A DNA stretch of 64,000 nt from positions 5,644,116 to 5,708,115 of the forward strand of contig NC_135997.1 of the NCBI RefSeq assembly GCF_048128805.1. The letters are read 5' to 3'. This document shows, piece by piece, positions 22,977 to 34,270 of this stretch. The translations under genes and the position numbers were made by a program. Under the pieces are notes generated by a model. It saw nothing but the letters and a program-made list of their open reading frames with translations. It searched no databases and was not told the DNA's origin. Source of the stretch: Centroberyx gerrardi. Lineage: Eukaryota; Chordata; Actinopteri; Beryciformes; Berycidae. The stretch's first letter is position 1. Each line of letters opens with the position of its first letter.

Positions 22977-23218
22977 GCCATGTGACGCTGAATTCATTAG
23001 AGTGGACCAGCGAGCCGGCTGAAGTGGCAGTCATCGCTTGTGATGACGAGGTAAGAATAACTTAAGGAGTGGTCGTCCTTAGTTTTTCGAATGGACCTAA
23101 AAAGTGCTTCATATGTTTCAAAATTGAAGCCCATTCACAACAAAATTGAACATACATGCATATGAGCATTCTGTTTTCCAGCTGACATAAACACACACAC
23201 ACACACACACAAACCCAC

Positions 23219-23470
23219 AGAATAGAATAGAATAGAATAGAATGGAACTTTATTGTCCATCGCAGTGGAAATTTGCCTTTGGCTTCACAGGTTGGTTAAA
23301 ATGTGACACGATACAATAAATAAAATACAATTCAAAACAACACACAAAAGCAATAGGAGTTAGGAGTTCAGTAAGGTGATACATAACACACTCATACACA
23401 CACAAGCACACATCAATGTTGAGAACATATGTCCATTAATTATATTTTACATGTTTATTAATGATATTTC
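23219..23470 (-). repeat. LINE 3' end, minus strand, with (AGAAT)n tail
   Basis: Starts with about five AGAAT/AATAG units, followed by GGAACTTTATTGTCCATC and further AT-rich sequence. Read on the minus strand this is a typical fish LINE 3' UTR ending in (ATTCT)n. Only the 3' part is present. Confidence 0.5.
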
Positions 23471-24654
23471 CTTATGCTTCAAGCTGTTAAACGACTTAGA
23501 ACATCAGTCTTGAGCTGGGTTGAGGTTTTCCTTAATTTTAATTTTTCCTCAATTTTATGCATATTATTGCATAATAACCAAAAACATTCACGCGTATTTG
23601 CAAATGGGCCCTAGTGTGCGGCGAACATATGGTGCTGCTCCGTTTGTTAACTCAATCTAATGACATTTAAAATACTGCAGCGAAGGTATCATTGTTACGA
23701 GGTCAGCTGCAGATACTGGCATGAAATGCTCATTCACGGTTGCTGAACAGTGGCGCACTGTTCCAAGTTCCCCACAAACAGCTTGTTGATTGCACCTCAC
23801 GTGGCTCGCCAATGTGTCGAAGCTAATGGGATCGTGTAGTGGATATGTAGCCACACCAGGGGGGATGGGAATAATAAAAATGTATAAATCTTGCATCAAA
23901 CTTTTGTGCAAAATAGTAAACAAAAGGCACGGAAAAAGCAAAAAAAAGACGGGGTACTTTGAAACCTGGTTAATAATTTGTAATGCTTGACGAAGAGTTT
24001 GAAAACGGCTACAAGGCACATTCATGAATACTGATTCAAGTCTTATGTCAACTTTCACGCAGCGCTCATGTACAATTTACATCGTTTGTGACAGTGATGG
24101 AATGCTGTGTTTATTGCGATGTGTGTGTTTATATTAGGCAAAGTCTATCAAAATGATACTCACCCTTGCAATCACCACTTCTGTAACTGTCAGGAAGGTG
24201 TTTTTTGCAGACACACCAGCCCTCTCTATTATCCACTTTTCCATTAAGTAGACTTCATCTTCTCCTCTGGACCTGAACTGAGGGGGCACATCCAGCTAGA
24301 CTAGAGTTGGCGCTCTCAGCATCCAAACAGCAAAGCGTTACCGATGTGCAAAAACTCATAAAGGAGAATACGGCGGTTCAACCGAGAGAAGACAAAGAGC
24401 TGATTATTGAATTTTTTTTTATTCTAAAACACTGAAACAAGAAGAACTCAACCTTGTCTTCATCAAAGACTCGCAGGGAGTCTGTTGTGCTTTAAATGCC
24501 TGGGAGCAAAACTGATTTAAAAAAAATAACAATTAAGCAGAAGAATACCAATATTGTTTTCAAAATGAAGGTTTTATTTTTCAGATAATTTCAAATATCT
24601 ATGTCAGCATTAGTTGAGTAGTTGAGACTTTGGCACATGTTTTATTTAAGTTTG

Positions 24655-24996
24655 ATGGCCAGTCTGTCTGCATTTGAAGTGGAAGTGCCATTGAGCAGTG
24701 AATCAGAAGAATTGAATCTGTCAAGCGATCAATACGATGTTAGAGAGCCATCATTTGACCTCAGTACCAAGTTGAAGGTCAAGATGAGGGTACAAATGAT
24801 TATGCAGCACACTACAGTGTTAGTGACCTGCTTCCCTGACCTGTTTGTTTTTGCGAGACACTCCAACGATGGCGTAGAAAAAATTCCCACCTCTGATTTT
24901 ATTCGTTTTCGTTCATTCATTCGTGTATTAATTTGGACCCCCGGAGGACTAGCAGCTGCTGAGGCGCCATCTAATGGGGATCCTAATAAAGAATAA
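24655..24996 (+). CDS. unrecognised ORF, doubtful
   Basis: From the ATG at 24655 the frame reads MASLSAFEVEVPLSSESEEL and stays acidic, with an LSSDQYDVREPSFDLSTK segment, then becomes hydrophobic. The last 20 or so codons run into a LINE tail (24930 onward), so the true end is probably earlier. The acidic N-terminal part has a coding appearance similar to transposase or gag leaders, but I do not recognise it and see no clear splice sites. Confidence 0.15.
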   Translation: MASLSAFEVEVPLSSESEELNLSSDQYDVREPSFDLSTKLKVKMRVQMIMQHTTVLVTCFPDLFVFARHSNDGVEKIPTSDFIRFRSFIRVLIWTPGGLAAAEAPSNGDPNKE

Positions 24997-25055
24997 ACTA
25001 TTCATTCAATCATCCATCCATTCATTCTTTCTTGCATTCATTCATTCTGTTTGAA
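24930..25055 (+). repeat. LINE 3' tail with ATTC-rich end
   Basis: GACCCCCGGAGGACTAGCAG, then GGGGATCCTAATAAAGAATA followed by a CATT/ATTC-rich tail. This is a common 3' end of fish L2/CR1-like LINEs. It is 5'-truncated or joined to the unidentified sequence on its left. Confidence 0.6.
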
Positions 25056-27059
25056 TAAATTCTGTTTGATGCCGAATGGCAAAATGAAGTGTGACGGTCC
25101 GGAGAACAGCACACACAGCACACACATTTGATGCTAGAATCACTACATGCACTAAATGAAACTCTGATAGATTATCTGTACTGAAATACCAGATACCAAG
25201 AAATTACTATGTGAAAAATATAGTTGAAATGGCATTAAATGAGTCTGAAGTCTCCCTTCTGCATAAATTGGTATGACTTGTGTTAGATATGCTCTTTTGG
25301 GCCTGAGAAATGATTTCCTAATTCATGATTAATAATTCAGCAATATTAAGATATGCTCACAAAGGTATCTACTGAGATATCCGCAGAGGTTTTAGGACAG
25401 TGAGGAAATATTAAATACAGTATGTGGACATGGACAAGCTGTTTCAGGGATCTGAGTAGTGCACGCATACATTTAGGATGCGAACATTTAAGATTGTGCA
25501 TGATTATAGACACAGACAGGATGAGAAACAGGCCATATTGTAGTTTAGTGATCACTACTGTACATGGATATTTGTCTGCATATTATAATTGTGTTTAGGC
25601 TTCAAGATATCTTCACAAGACACATTGTTTCCATGCTTTTATGTGCAGGTGAAAGCTGTTTCAATATGCTTTTGTATTTCTAAATGATATTTTGAATTGG
25701 CGCATGGTTCTTTGTGTAGAATCTAAAATCTTTTTTTTTTTTTATCAGTACGAGTTCCAACAGTTAATCTCTCAGATGCTCAGGATACACATTTGGTTTT
25801 GATGAGTGTTTTCTCATTATGATAAGGATTCTGTGGTTCAGTCTGAACAGAAGCACTTTGGCAGCGGTCTTTGGAGAGCCGTAATGGAAAACCCCAAAAT
25901 ATGCTTGCTTTTGCTTATTTCCTCAGTTGACCATAAAAAGCACATAACTTTTACCGAGTCAAATCCTGTGTGTTTCTTTGGGAGGTTTAACTGTATTTTG
26001 AATCAGAGTCAGTGAAACTCAAATTTACCTGTAAATTGCCTCTGGAAGAACACAGTACCCCTTTGAGGAAACAGTATGTAATCACACTTAAGGTGAGATC
26101 CATTTTATAACGCAGTCATAACTTTAGAATAATTTTACAGCTAAATGGCACTTTAATGCATACTGATTCGATTCTGAAGTCGGCTTTCCTGATGTGTCCA
26201 CGCTATTTGTCATGGAATAGCAGTGTCAATTTAAAAAAAACAACTCCTGACTGTCTTAACTGAAAACATGCCCTCAGGTTATATAAAAATGTATGTTGTA
26301 AAGCTGTTCAGACATTGTACTCTGGTTGTCACTCTATATGCTGCAGCCCTTGATCCACCTTTCCTTGTCCTGTGAGCCTTCCCTCTGACTTGATTACAGT
26401 CTATGTTCAACCGATAAGCTACTGCAAGCCCCCAAAAAAAGTATTAGTGATACCCTCTTACAGTAGCAGGTGTGTGCGTGTGTGTGTGTGTGTGCGTGTG
26501 TATGCGTGCGTCTGAAAACACATTTCAGTGGGTCTGGGGAGGACGCTTCAGTGTCAGAGGTGAATTATCTTCTTTAGGTCCGTGTCTGTTGGCAACCAGT
26601 GAGGCCCAGAGGCAGGAGAGGCAGCTGAGTGGCTCTGCCTCCATTCCTGATGTTTAACCCTTCGATACATCACAGAAGTCTAAAATGTATTATTCTTTAG
26701 CCTTGCTTGGCATTTCATAATGCCTCATTATTAGAGGAAAAAGAGAGCCAAGGCACTCTGAAATAGGTTAAAAAGCCTTTATTCTATTTGGCCTTCATTC
26801 TATTATATTCTTTTTCCTCATGGCTACTAGACTCTTCTTTCCACAGAGCACGACGCGCTACTATCTCTAACATCAGAAACTAAGAAGCTTGCCAGCCTCC
26901 TGTTAGTTTTTCAAGACCTTAGTGTAAAACCTTTGTGTTTTATTAACACAAAGAATTGAAAAGAGTGTCAGTGGAAGAAGACAATGCAGTGTGTTGCAGA
27001 AAAAAACGTATGCAGTTGTTTAACTCATCCTGCCGCTCAGAGTCTACCATTACATGCAC

Positions 27060-27312
27060 AGAGAATGATGTTCTTTACCTGTTAGTTGTTGTCAAATGTA
27101 TTGTGTTTTATGTACTACTAATATCTTATATAGTCTTTGTTCTTATCTGTATTGTATTTTAATGTTTCTGCACTATTTACATTCTTAATGTTTCTGTACT
27201 TTCTGTTTTAACCCCAAAAGCCTATAGCCAGGGACAGGGGTTGCAAATTAGCCTTTGCTAGAAACAATGTTTAATGCATTTGTCCCTGTTAAATAAACAA
27301 GTAAAAAAAAAA
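27060..27312 (+). repeat. LINE 3' UTR tail
   Basis: Contains AGCCTATAGCCAGGGACAGG, TTAGCCTTTGCTAG and GTCCCTGTTAAATAAACAAG, followed by an A-run. This arrangement is typical of L2/Maui-like fish LINE 3' ends. No reverse-transcriptase coding is attached. Confidence 0.6.
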
Positions 27313-28059
27313 AGATTATGAGAAACCTGGTTAATATGTCTTGCTTACTCCCATATTAAACAGGTTACTGTGACATGGAAACATCCTACTGCTTTCACTT
27401 TTGCTTTTCGCCATGTGCACAAACCCAGACTCACGCAGCATTATGGGTACATTTTGATGTCAACAAACAACATGCCAGCAAGCAGTACTTATTATTACCA
27501 TTACTGCTGGGATCATCACTTCTTTCCCCTGTGTGAACCCACTGCTCAGTCAGAGAGGGCAGCTGGCAGTCGAACCTTTTTCATATGTGTTTTTGCTGCT
27601 GGACTGTTCTATCTGTGGCTGGGACTCCTCGGGTGGACAAGAATATTGTGTTAACTGGTTTATTCATGGCCACAGGGAAACTCAATTGCGGGGTATCAAA
27701 GCTGCATGTAAACAGTTTAACCTGAGTAAGACCTCAACTGGAGTGTGGCCAGTAGCTGGGTTATTCTGTGCATGTACACATAGCCAAAGGGCAAGTGTAC
27801 ATGCAGACTAATAATCCAATTTTAACATAATTTGGGCGATGCTCTTCACAATAGCACTGGTCATGTAAACGCCCCAGTCTGATTATCTTACGGTTATGTG
27901 ATTATTCTCAGTAAAGTTCTAATCATATTATAATCAGTGTATGAGCAGAGCCCAGTTAACACAGCTAGATGTCTGGCCCTCTGGCTCGATTTCATTCAGA
28001 TTTTTAAATGTGTGTGTGTTTCAAAAAGGTCACAGAGGAAGTTGACGTGGATTCTGTGT

Positions 28060-28365
28060 TTGTGGTTCTCAACGTGGGGTCCGGGGACCACTAGGGGTCC
28101 TTTGAATGAATTGTTAAACTTCACCAATATTTCATTTCTAAGAAGTTAACACAATTACAGAATGCTGAAGAATGACTGTTTTGATCATAGTTCCACTGTT
28201 ATCTCTCTACCTGCAATGCAGATAGTCATGGAATTCTGGACAAAATCATATCTAACAATAAAAATATTCTCAGATTTGGGTTTGAGAGACAAAATCTCAT
28301 CAAATGGGGGTCCCTAATGTGGACTACATTAGGGGTCCTTGATAGGAAAAGGTTGAGAATCACTG
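28060..28365. mobile_element. hAT-type MITE (GGTTCTCAAC family)
   Basis: The left end TGTGGTTCTCAACGTGGGG and the right end GGTTGAGAATCACTG are inverted. The interior has GGGGTCCGGGGACCAC and GGGGTCCTTGAT. It is related to the copy at 54104-54392, which lies in the opposite orientation. No matching 8-bp duplication remains, so the ends have decayed or the copy is old. Non-coding. Confidence 0.7.
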
Positions 28366-28389
28366 GCGCGTGCCGGTGTAAACAGGAAG

Positions 28390-28791
28390 CAGATTGTCTA
28401 CTCTGCGGTTGGTTGCTTAGTTACAGAAAATACTACGGAGGAAGAACAGCAATGGCGAAAAGTACGACCAGAGATTTGTTTGCTTGGACCGACAACGAGG
28501 TGGAACTGTTACTGACTACATGACGAATCAGGGAAGGACATGTCGTGACTGATAAGACCCAATCAGGAAGCGAACGTGGGTGTCTGTGTCATCGTTTTCA
28601 AAAGTCTCCGTTTCCGCCCGTCCAGACTAAAATGCAATCCCGGAGTTTTCCAACTAAAACGGGGTCAGCAGCGTTTTCAAAAGTCTCCGTTTTAGGGGTC
28701 CGAAAACGCCAGAGTAGTGTGGACGCTAGGCGTAAACATAGCAAAAGTTATGCGTTTTAAAATGAAAACTTATTAGTGTGGATGTGGCCTT
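28390..28791. mobile_element. DNA transposon fragment with Myb-like ORF start
   Basis: A short frame from the ATG at 28452 reads MAKSTTRDLFAWTDNEVELL and stops at 28523. The W-x-DNEVELLL segment resembles the first helix of the Myb/SANT-like protein of PIF/Harbinger-type elements. The right part has repeated CGTTTTCAAAAGTCTCCG blocks (about 28591-28608 and 28672-28689) and ends TTAGTGTGGATGTGGCC, a familiar fish DNA-transposon terminus. It abuts the hAT MITE on the left and a LINE on the right. The family assignment is tentative. Confidence 0.45.
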
Positions 28792-28799
28792 AGATAAAT

Positions 28800-29690
28800 G
28801 ACAACATACCGGTCTTTCAAGTTCTTTCTGGCATCTTCCACTGTCAGCTGACACTAACACCTCTGACATCAAGGTGTTTTGTCTGCAAGAGTATCTACAG
28901 GAAAAACAACAAATACCAAAACAATGACAAAATTTTCCAACATTTTCCATCTGATAAAATCAGAACCACAGACAATCTGATGAACCAGACTCAGCTTTAC
29001 CTGGTCGGCTCTTGTTTGCACCCTAAACCAATTCCTGCTCTTAGTAAAAGAAATGTAGGTGAAAGCTGGCATGAAGTTTTTAAAAATGCCTATAAATAAG
29101 TTGATGTGATGTTTTCTTTTTTCTTTTTTTTCAAACCCTCTGGGACACTGATAAGCAGGGAACAGCAAGCACAATCAAAATAGCTTTGAATAATCATGCC
29201 AACCAATACTTTCAAGACTCCAGTCCATGTATTTGGAGATTCTTGCCAAAAGACAATGTCTTGATTGATCTTGGTGAACACTTTTCGTGCCATAATTTCA
29301 ACAGATAAATTATCAACAACACATCTAGGGTAGTTAACAGATATTTTCTGAGTTATTAAGTTGTCACCAACCATAAGCCATCTGCTGACTTTCAAAGGCT
29401 GAGATCTCAAAGTGGTTTCTGTCATATTTTTCTTTATGTGACAAAAGAAAGGCTGAATTATCAGCATAAAGCAAAATATCGCAGGAACAAGCTGCTTTCA
29501 ACTCAGTAACATATGACAGAATGAAAGTGGACCAAGAATGCTGTCTGTGGGAAACAACAGTCCACAGGTTTTTCTCACAGTTAATGGCAGAGTGATTAAA
29601 ACCCAAGTCTTTCAGTTTCATTAACAGGATCGTGTGATCAACTGTACTGAACGCTTTTGGAGGTCTAATGAAACAATTGCTCACTATTTC
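28800..29690 (-). pseudogene. L2/CR1-like LINE reverse-transcriptase fossil
   Basis: Reading down the minus strand from about 29690: AFSTVDHTILLMKLKDLGFN (motif A region), then SHRQHSWS, then TELKAACSCDILLYADNSAF, in which the catalytic YADD box reads YADN. After frame changes come VEIMARKVFTKINQ, GLKKKKK, SRNWFRVQTRADQVKLSLVH and QIVCGSDF. These blocks are in the order expected for the C-terminal half of a LINE ORF2 protein. There are frameshifts and stops between them, so it is dead. It adjoins a Harbinger-like fragment on its 3' side. Confidence 0.75.
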
Positions 29691-32600
29691 TCACAGCTAT
29701 CTCTTTTCTAATATATGATCTGTTAAATACAACAAATGTGTCTATTGAGTGAGATTTCCAGACTGACGATGAAAACGATATATTAGTCTGTATTCTTTTC
29801 AAGTTGTTTTAACACATGCTATAGTGTTTATCTATGCATCGCCAATTTGATTATAAACTTGTTGGGGCATATCATATCATAAATGAATAAAATCATAACT
29901 TAAAATCATCACTTTGACCTTTCTTGTATCTAAATTTGTGCATTTTTCTCTCACTGAGATCAGAACAAATAAGCAGGTGTTCGTCTGTTAATGTGAAATG
30001 GCAGTCTGACGCAAGTTTATAATTTGCTTTCATAGATGCGCAAGTAACTAAAAATATTTTTTATTATTCTACAAGATCGAATGCTTCAGTATTTTTGTGC
30101 TAGATTTTTAAGACAATTTAATTAAATATGCTGTGTGCTAAAAGACAGCAAAGAATATTTAAAGGAATATAACTCATATTTTTCAGGGTTAGAGGTTTAT
30201 TCTTTTTTATTTCAATATTATATCAAATTTATATTCTCATCTCAAATGTTTAGTTAATTAAGCCACTGCTGTTTTTTGACATAAAACTTCAAAATGTTCT
30301 TCATCTTCTGTGTGATAAAAACAAGTCTTTTTTTGGAGCACGCAAGCAGATGTCAAATAAATGTTGATGAATTTTCATGAAGAACTTCCCCTGGTAACCG
30401 ACTGAGTAAGCAACTGCGGAAGTGACCCATAGGTGATTTAATGGGTCATCTTTGCACCTCGACTCAAGGGTAAACAAATACAGGTTGATGAATTTTCATG
30501 AAGGCGTGACCCGGTATGAGGTGACTTTCAATCACCTTTAGGTTTGAAAAATGCCCTTATACAGCAGTTTGAATAGGCTTCAGGAGACTGAATGAGCAGT
30601 TCGAAGAAGAGAAGGAAACTACAGTGTGCCTCAAAACTCAATTGGTGTTCCTCTAGCAGTGATGATATGGTGCTTCAACACTCTCTACCACTAGATGTCA
30701 GTATCAACCAACACCTTCGCCTGTGATAGACTGATCTGCTCAATGATAGAGTGGCCTGCTGAGCTTCTCTATTTGAATAGTCTGACACACTGATTGTACA
30801 GCTGAGAAATTATTTTTACTCATTGGAGGGCTTAGTGAACTGATATCTCTATTTCTGCTGTAATATGCAGTATAGATGGGTAAAAATACATCAAAATGTA
30901 TCTTGTACAAATAGTCCTTTGACAAATGTAATAACAAGAACAAGATCTGTCGCAACTTTGTCTTTAAACCAAGGTGCATGAACTGGAAATAACTACAAAA
31001 GGGAAACATTCAGCTACTCTTGGAGGCTGATGGATGCTCTTGAACTGATGCAGTAATGTAATAACATAAATGACAAAATTCTGGTGATAGGAGACATTTC
31101 AAATACTCCTTTGAAAACAGTGATAGCTGAACAAGAAAGGTAGTCATGTGACTGAACTGGCTGGAATGTACATATCCCATAGGGCATCATATAATGAATA
31201 CATATTGGTTTATTTTGTATTCATAGTGCTCAGACATCCTTACTGTTGTGTGCACAAGGTCAAACACACACACACACACACACACACACAGTGACTGAAT
31301 ACATAGTATGCTGAATCACTAAGATGAAACAAATTATTTCAATTGAATCAATCCCACTAACAAGACTATGACTAATGCAAAGCAGTAATAACTTCCTTCC
31401 AGTCTTGATTTGTAGTCCTTTCAGTTTGCTGCCTAGAGACCTCTTGATAGATTCTGTTTGTTCCGGTTTGGGTCGACTCCAAGGACACTGTTACACACGT
31501 GATGAAGGTGATCCTTGTGAAGCGGAGTGTGGCCTCTTTGGAAAAGACCAGCAAGCAGATGAAGAGCAGAGCCTGTCAACATCTGCATGGAAGAACGTCT
31601 CTTTGTGCAGCAGGAAGCAAAGCAAACCTCCCCCTGTGTCCTGCCACTCACAAAACACTGTAATGGAGCACCAAACACCACTTTCCGATCCATTGATTAC
31701 ATTGACAACATTATGATAAACTTATAATTAACTTTCTTTATGTAGCATTTTCCACGACGTAGCTATAAAGACCTTTATAAGCAATAAAACTGGTAAATAA
31801 AATGAGAATTAAATAGGTAAAAGCAATTTTTAAAACAGCATCTCTAAAAAATATGTTTTAAGAAGTGATGTAATAGCCGATGCCATGTTTTCCAGCCTTT
31901 CAATTTCACTGTATTTCCATAAGGAGACTATTCTAAAGTCAAGGGTTAAATCCCATTCAAAAGTCGAACAATTCAAATGTCAAGAACTAGGTGAGAACTC
32001 TCTCTGGAAAGCTTTATTCCTCCGATTCCACTGCTGCCATACTGAAAGAAATACACACATCTATCACTCTTTGCTGACAGTTAAAGCAGCTGAGGCTGAA
32101 CATTGTCTGACCTGACTGGGCCCACAGGCTGGGTGGTAGTGTTTTGGTGCAGGGGGGATGGAGGGCATGGCTGCTGCATGAGCCGGGATCCTTATATTGA
32201 CTTTTATTGGTTCTTTAATCAAGGCAATTAAGTCGCGTCAGTTCCTATTTCTTACAGCTCCGAGAGAATATCAGGGGACGCCTTTGGTAAGACTTGCTTT
32301 GTGTCATCTGGCTTGCCTACATGAACAGCAACGGACTGTTGTGGGATACCAAATTTCTCTCTGTCTCATTTGCACAGGGTAAAATCAAACTCTGATTAAG
32401 TGTTCATCTGAAGTGTTTTTATCCATTTTGATGCTGTCATTCAGGAGATCGGTCGGGACAGTCTGCAGGAACATGCTCTGAACCAAAGCCGGGTCACACT
32501 TGAGCCCTGATTTTGCTTCAGATGAGGCGGAACGTTTACTTCCCCAAGTAAGAAGAAGCCCGCAAGAAGAAATTCTGAGGTCTCTTTGCTGCGTTGGGCT

Positions 32601-33360
32601 TCTGATGTCAGTGACTTGGAGAGCTCTGTGGCACATTTTTCTTGGAAATGAGGGCGCAGGATTCATTTGAGTGTGGGAAATGTTCAGTTGGGCTGCCCCT
32701 CTCAGTAGCAAATGTGTGCCTTGACATATAACTTTAATAACAGCATCTAAATCTCTAGTTCTGGACAGCCTCTACTCTGTCAAGCTGGTGAGGCAAGCTG
32801 GAAAAGGCGAGTTTGTCTTTTTGGCCTGGTTCACCGATCTGACCAACATTTCTAAAATCATTGTGCTGAGAAGAGCCTGATGCTTGAATCTGAGCTGTGT
32901 CTCACTGCTGCATCTCAGTTTGCTTTTGTCTAATGGCATTTTGCTATTCTTCCAAATCTTTCAGCACTTTGTCTCTTCGATTGGTCCGATGCGGGTCTAC
33001 TGGTGCAGTTTCAATGGCCGTATTCACTTCCATGGTCTTTTCTTTAAACTCCAGCAGCTCTAAGAATTTTGTTCGTTATCAAACTCTGCCACAACGTCTC
33101 TCTCAAGGTGTGATGCCATGAGAAATAAAGCATATGTGGGTTTTCTACTGACACATTTGCTCTATTTGGACTTGATATGTTCAAAACAACATTGACTTCA
33201 ACTCGTCTGTCTTTGGACAGGCTGTACAGAATCCCTGTTGCCTCATCTTGCAAAACCTATAATTCTGCAGCCACCATCTTTGCAGGACAGTGGGCACTTT
33301 ATATATGGGCTGACCTGTGCAAGTGCTATGGAAAAAAAAACAACTTGGTACATCTCACCT
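29691..33360. other. intergenic, no gene seen
   Basis: AT-rich sequence with a (CA)n tract at about 31263-31290. One well-formed splice pair on the plus strand (TTCTTACAG before about 32258 and TTTG|GTAAGA near 32288) would bound an exon of only about 30 bases, with no supporting neighbours. No known family recognised. Confidence 0.4.
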
Positions 33361-33845
33361 AGCAGACGACTAGATTTTCTAAGTCCAGCATTTGTCCCTT
33401 AGTACCAATCGAGCATCGTTTGCCATAGTGTGCCTAAATATTGCTGCAGACCAGGTGCGTCCCTTCATGACCACAGTCTACCAGTTTTCAAATGGATACT
33501 TCCAGCAGGATAATGGGCCATGTCACAAAACATGCATTGTCTCTAGATGATCCCAGGATCATTACAGTGACTTCAGTTTACTCCAAAGGGCCGCACAGTA
33601 TCCAGATCTCTACCCAATGAAGCACATTTGGCAGAGGGTGTTTTGCAGCATGAATGTGCCGCCGAAACATTTGCAGCAACTGTTTCACACTATTAAGTCA
33701 GCAAGGATAAAGAACATTTTGAAATGTTTCCAACACCTTTTTGAATTCATAGCTTGAAAAATTCAGGAGGTTCTGGGGGCAAAGGGGCGTCCTACCCAGT
33801 ATTAGCTATGTGTACTTAATAAAGTGGATGCTGAGTATGTAGTCA
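33361..33845 (+). pseudogene. Tc1-like transposase fossil
   Basis: A block reading NGYFQQDNGPCHKT corresponds to the Tc1 catalytic QQDNAPCH segment. It is followed by LQRAAQYPDLYPMKHIWQRV, the decayed form of the SPDLNPIEHLW segment, and by HLQQLFHTIKSA and FQHLFEFIA. Stops interrupt the frame (for example after CIVSR). The end GGGCAAAGGGGCGTCCTACC and AATAAAGTGGATGCTGAGTA is Tc1-like. The DNA-binding half is missing or unrecognisable. Confidence 0.75.
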
Positions 33846-34216
33846 GCTTTTCAAGATCAAAGAAAAAAATACCAAATTATTGCATTTTTATCTAATTTTG
33901 TTGCACAACGAATGTGCTACTCATCAAAAGATGCACAAACCTTTGAGAATGATTGGAAATGGATGAACGCTCCACATTTATTGTTCCACAAGAGAGACAG
34001 AGAGTACACTTCAGTCTCAGTTTTTGAGCATAAAATTAAGCATAAAAACTAAAAAAAAATTTGTGAACATTCATAATAACAACTCTGTGACAGCGCTGCA
34101 CCGTCCTGTTGGAGTGAGGCAGAGGAAGAGAAACTGTGGCCTTCCACAGTGATGACATCACCATCCAGCCGTGAGCTGCATCGACAGCCGCCCTAAAATC
34201 TGGAGTCACACGGATA

Positions 34217-34270
<54 letters not shown>

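Larger units (their letters stand above)
22980..28059. other. intergenic, no known gene seen
   Basis: I identified no exon of ano3, slc5a12 or any other known family. There are CA/TG tracts (about 23188-23212 and 26468-26510), LINE tails listed separately, and a stretch near 23610-24060 that is open on the minus strand for 133 codons without recognisable motifs. Confidence 0.4.

Noticed and set aside
32258..32287. 30-base micro-exon with good splice signals on the plus strand
   Set aside because: No neighbouring exons or reading frame support it; isolated splice-like pairs of this quality are expected by chance in 64 kb.
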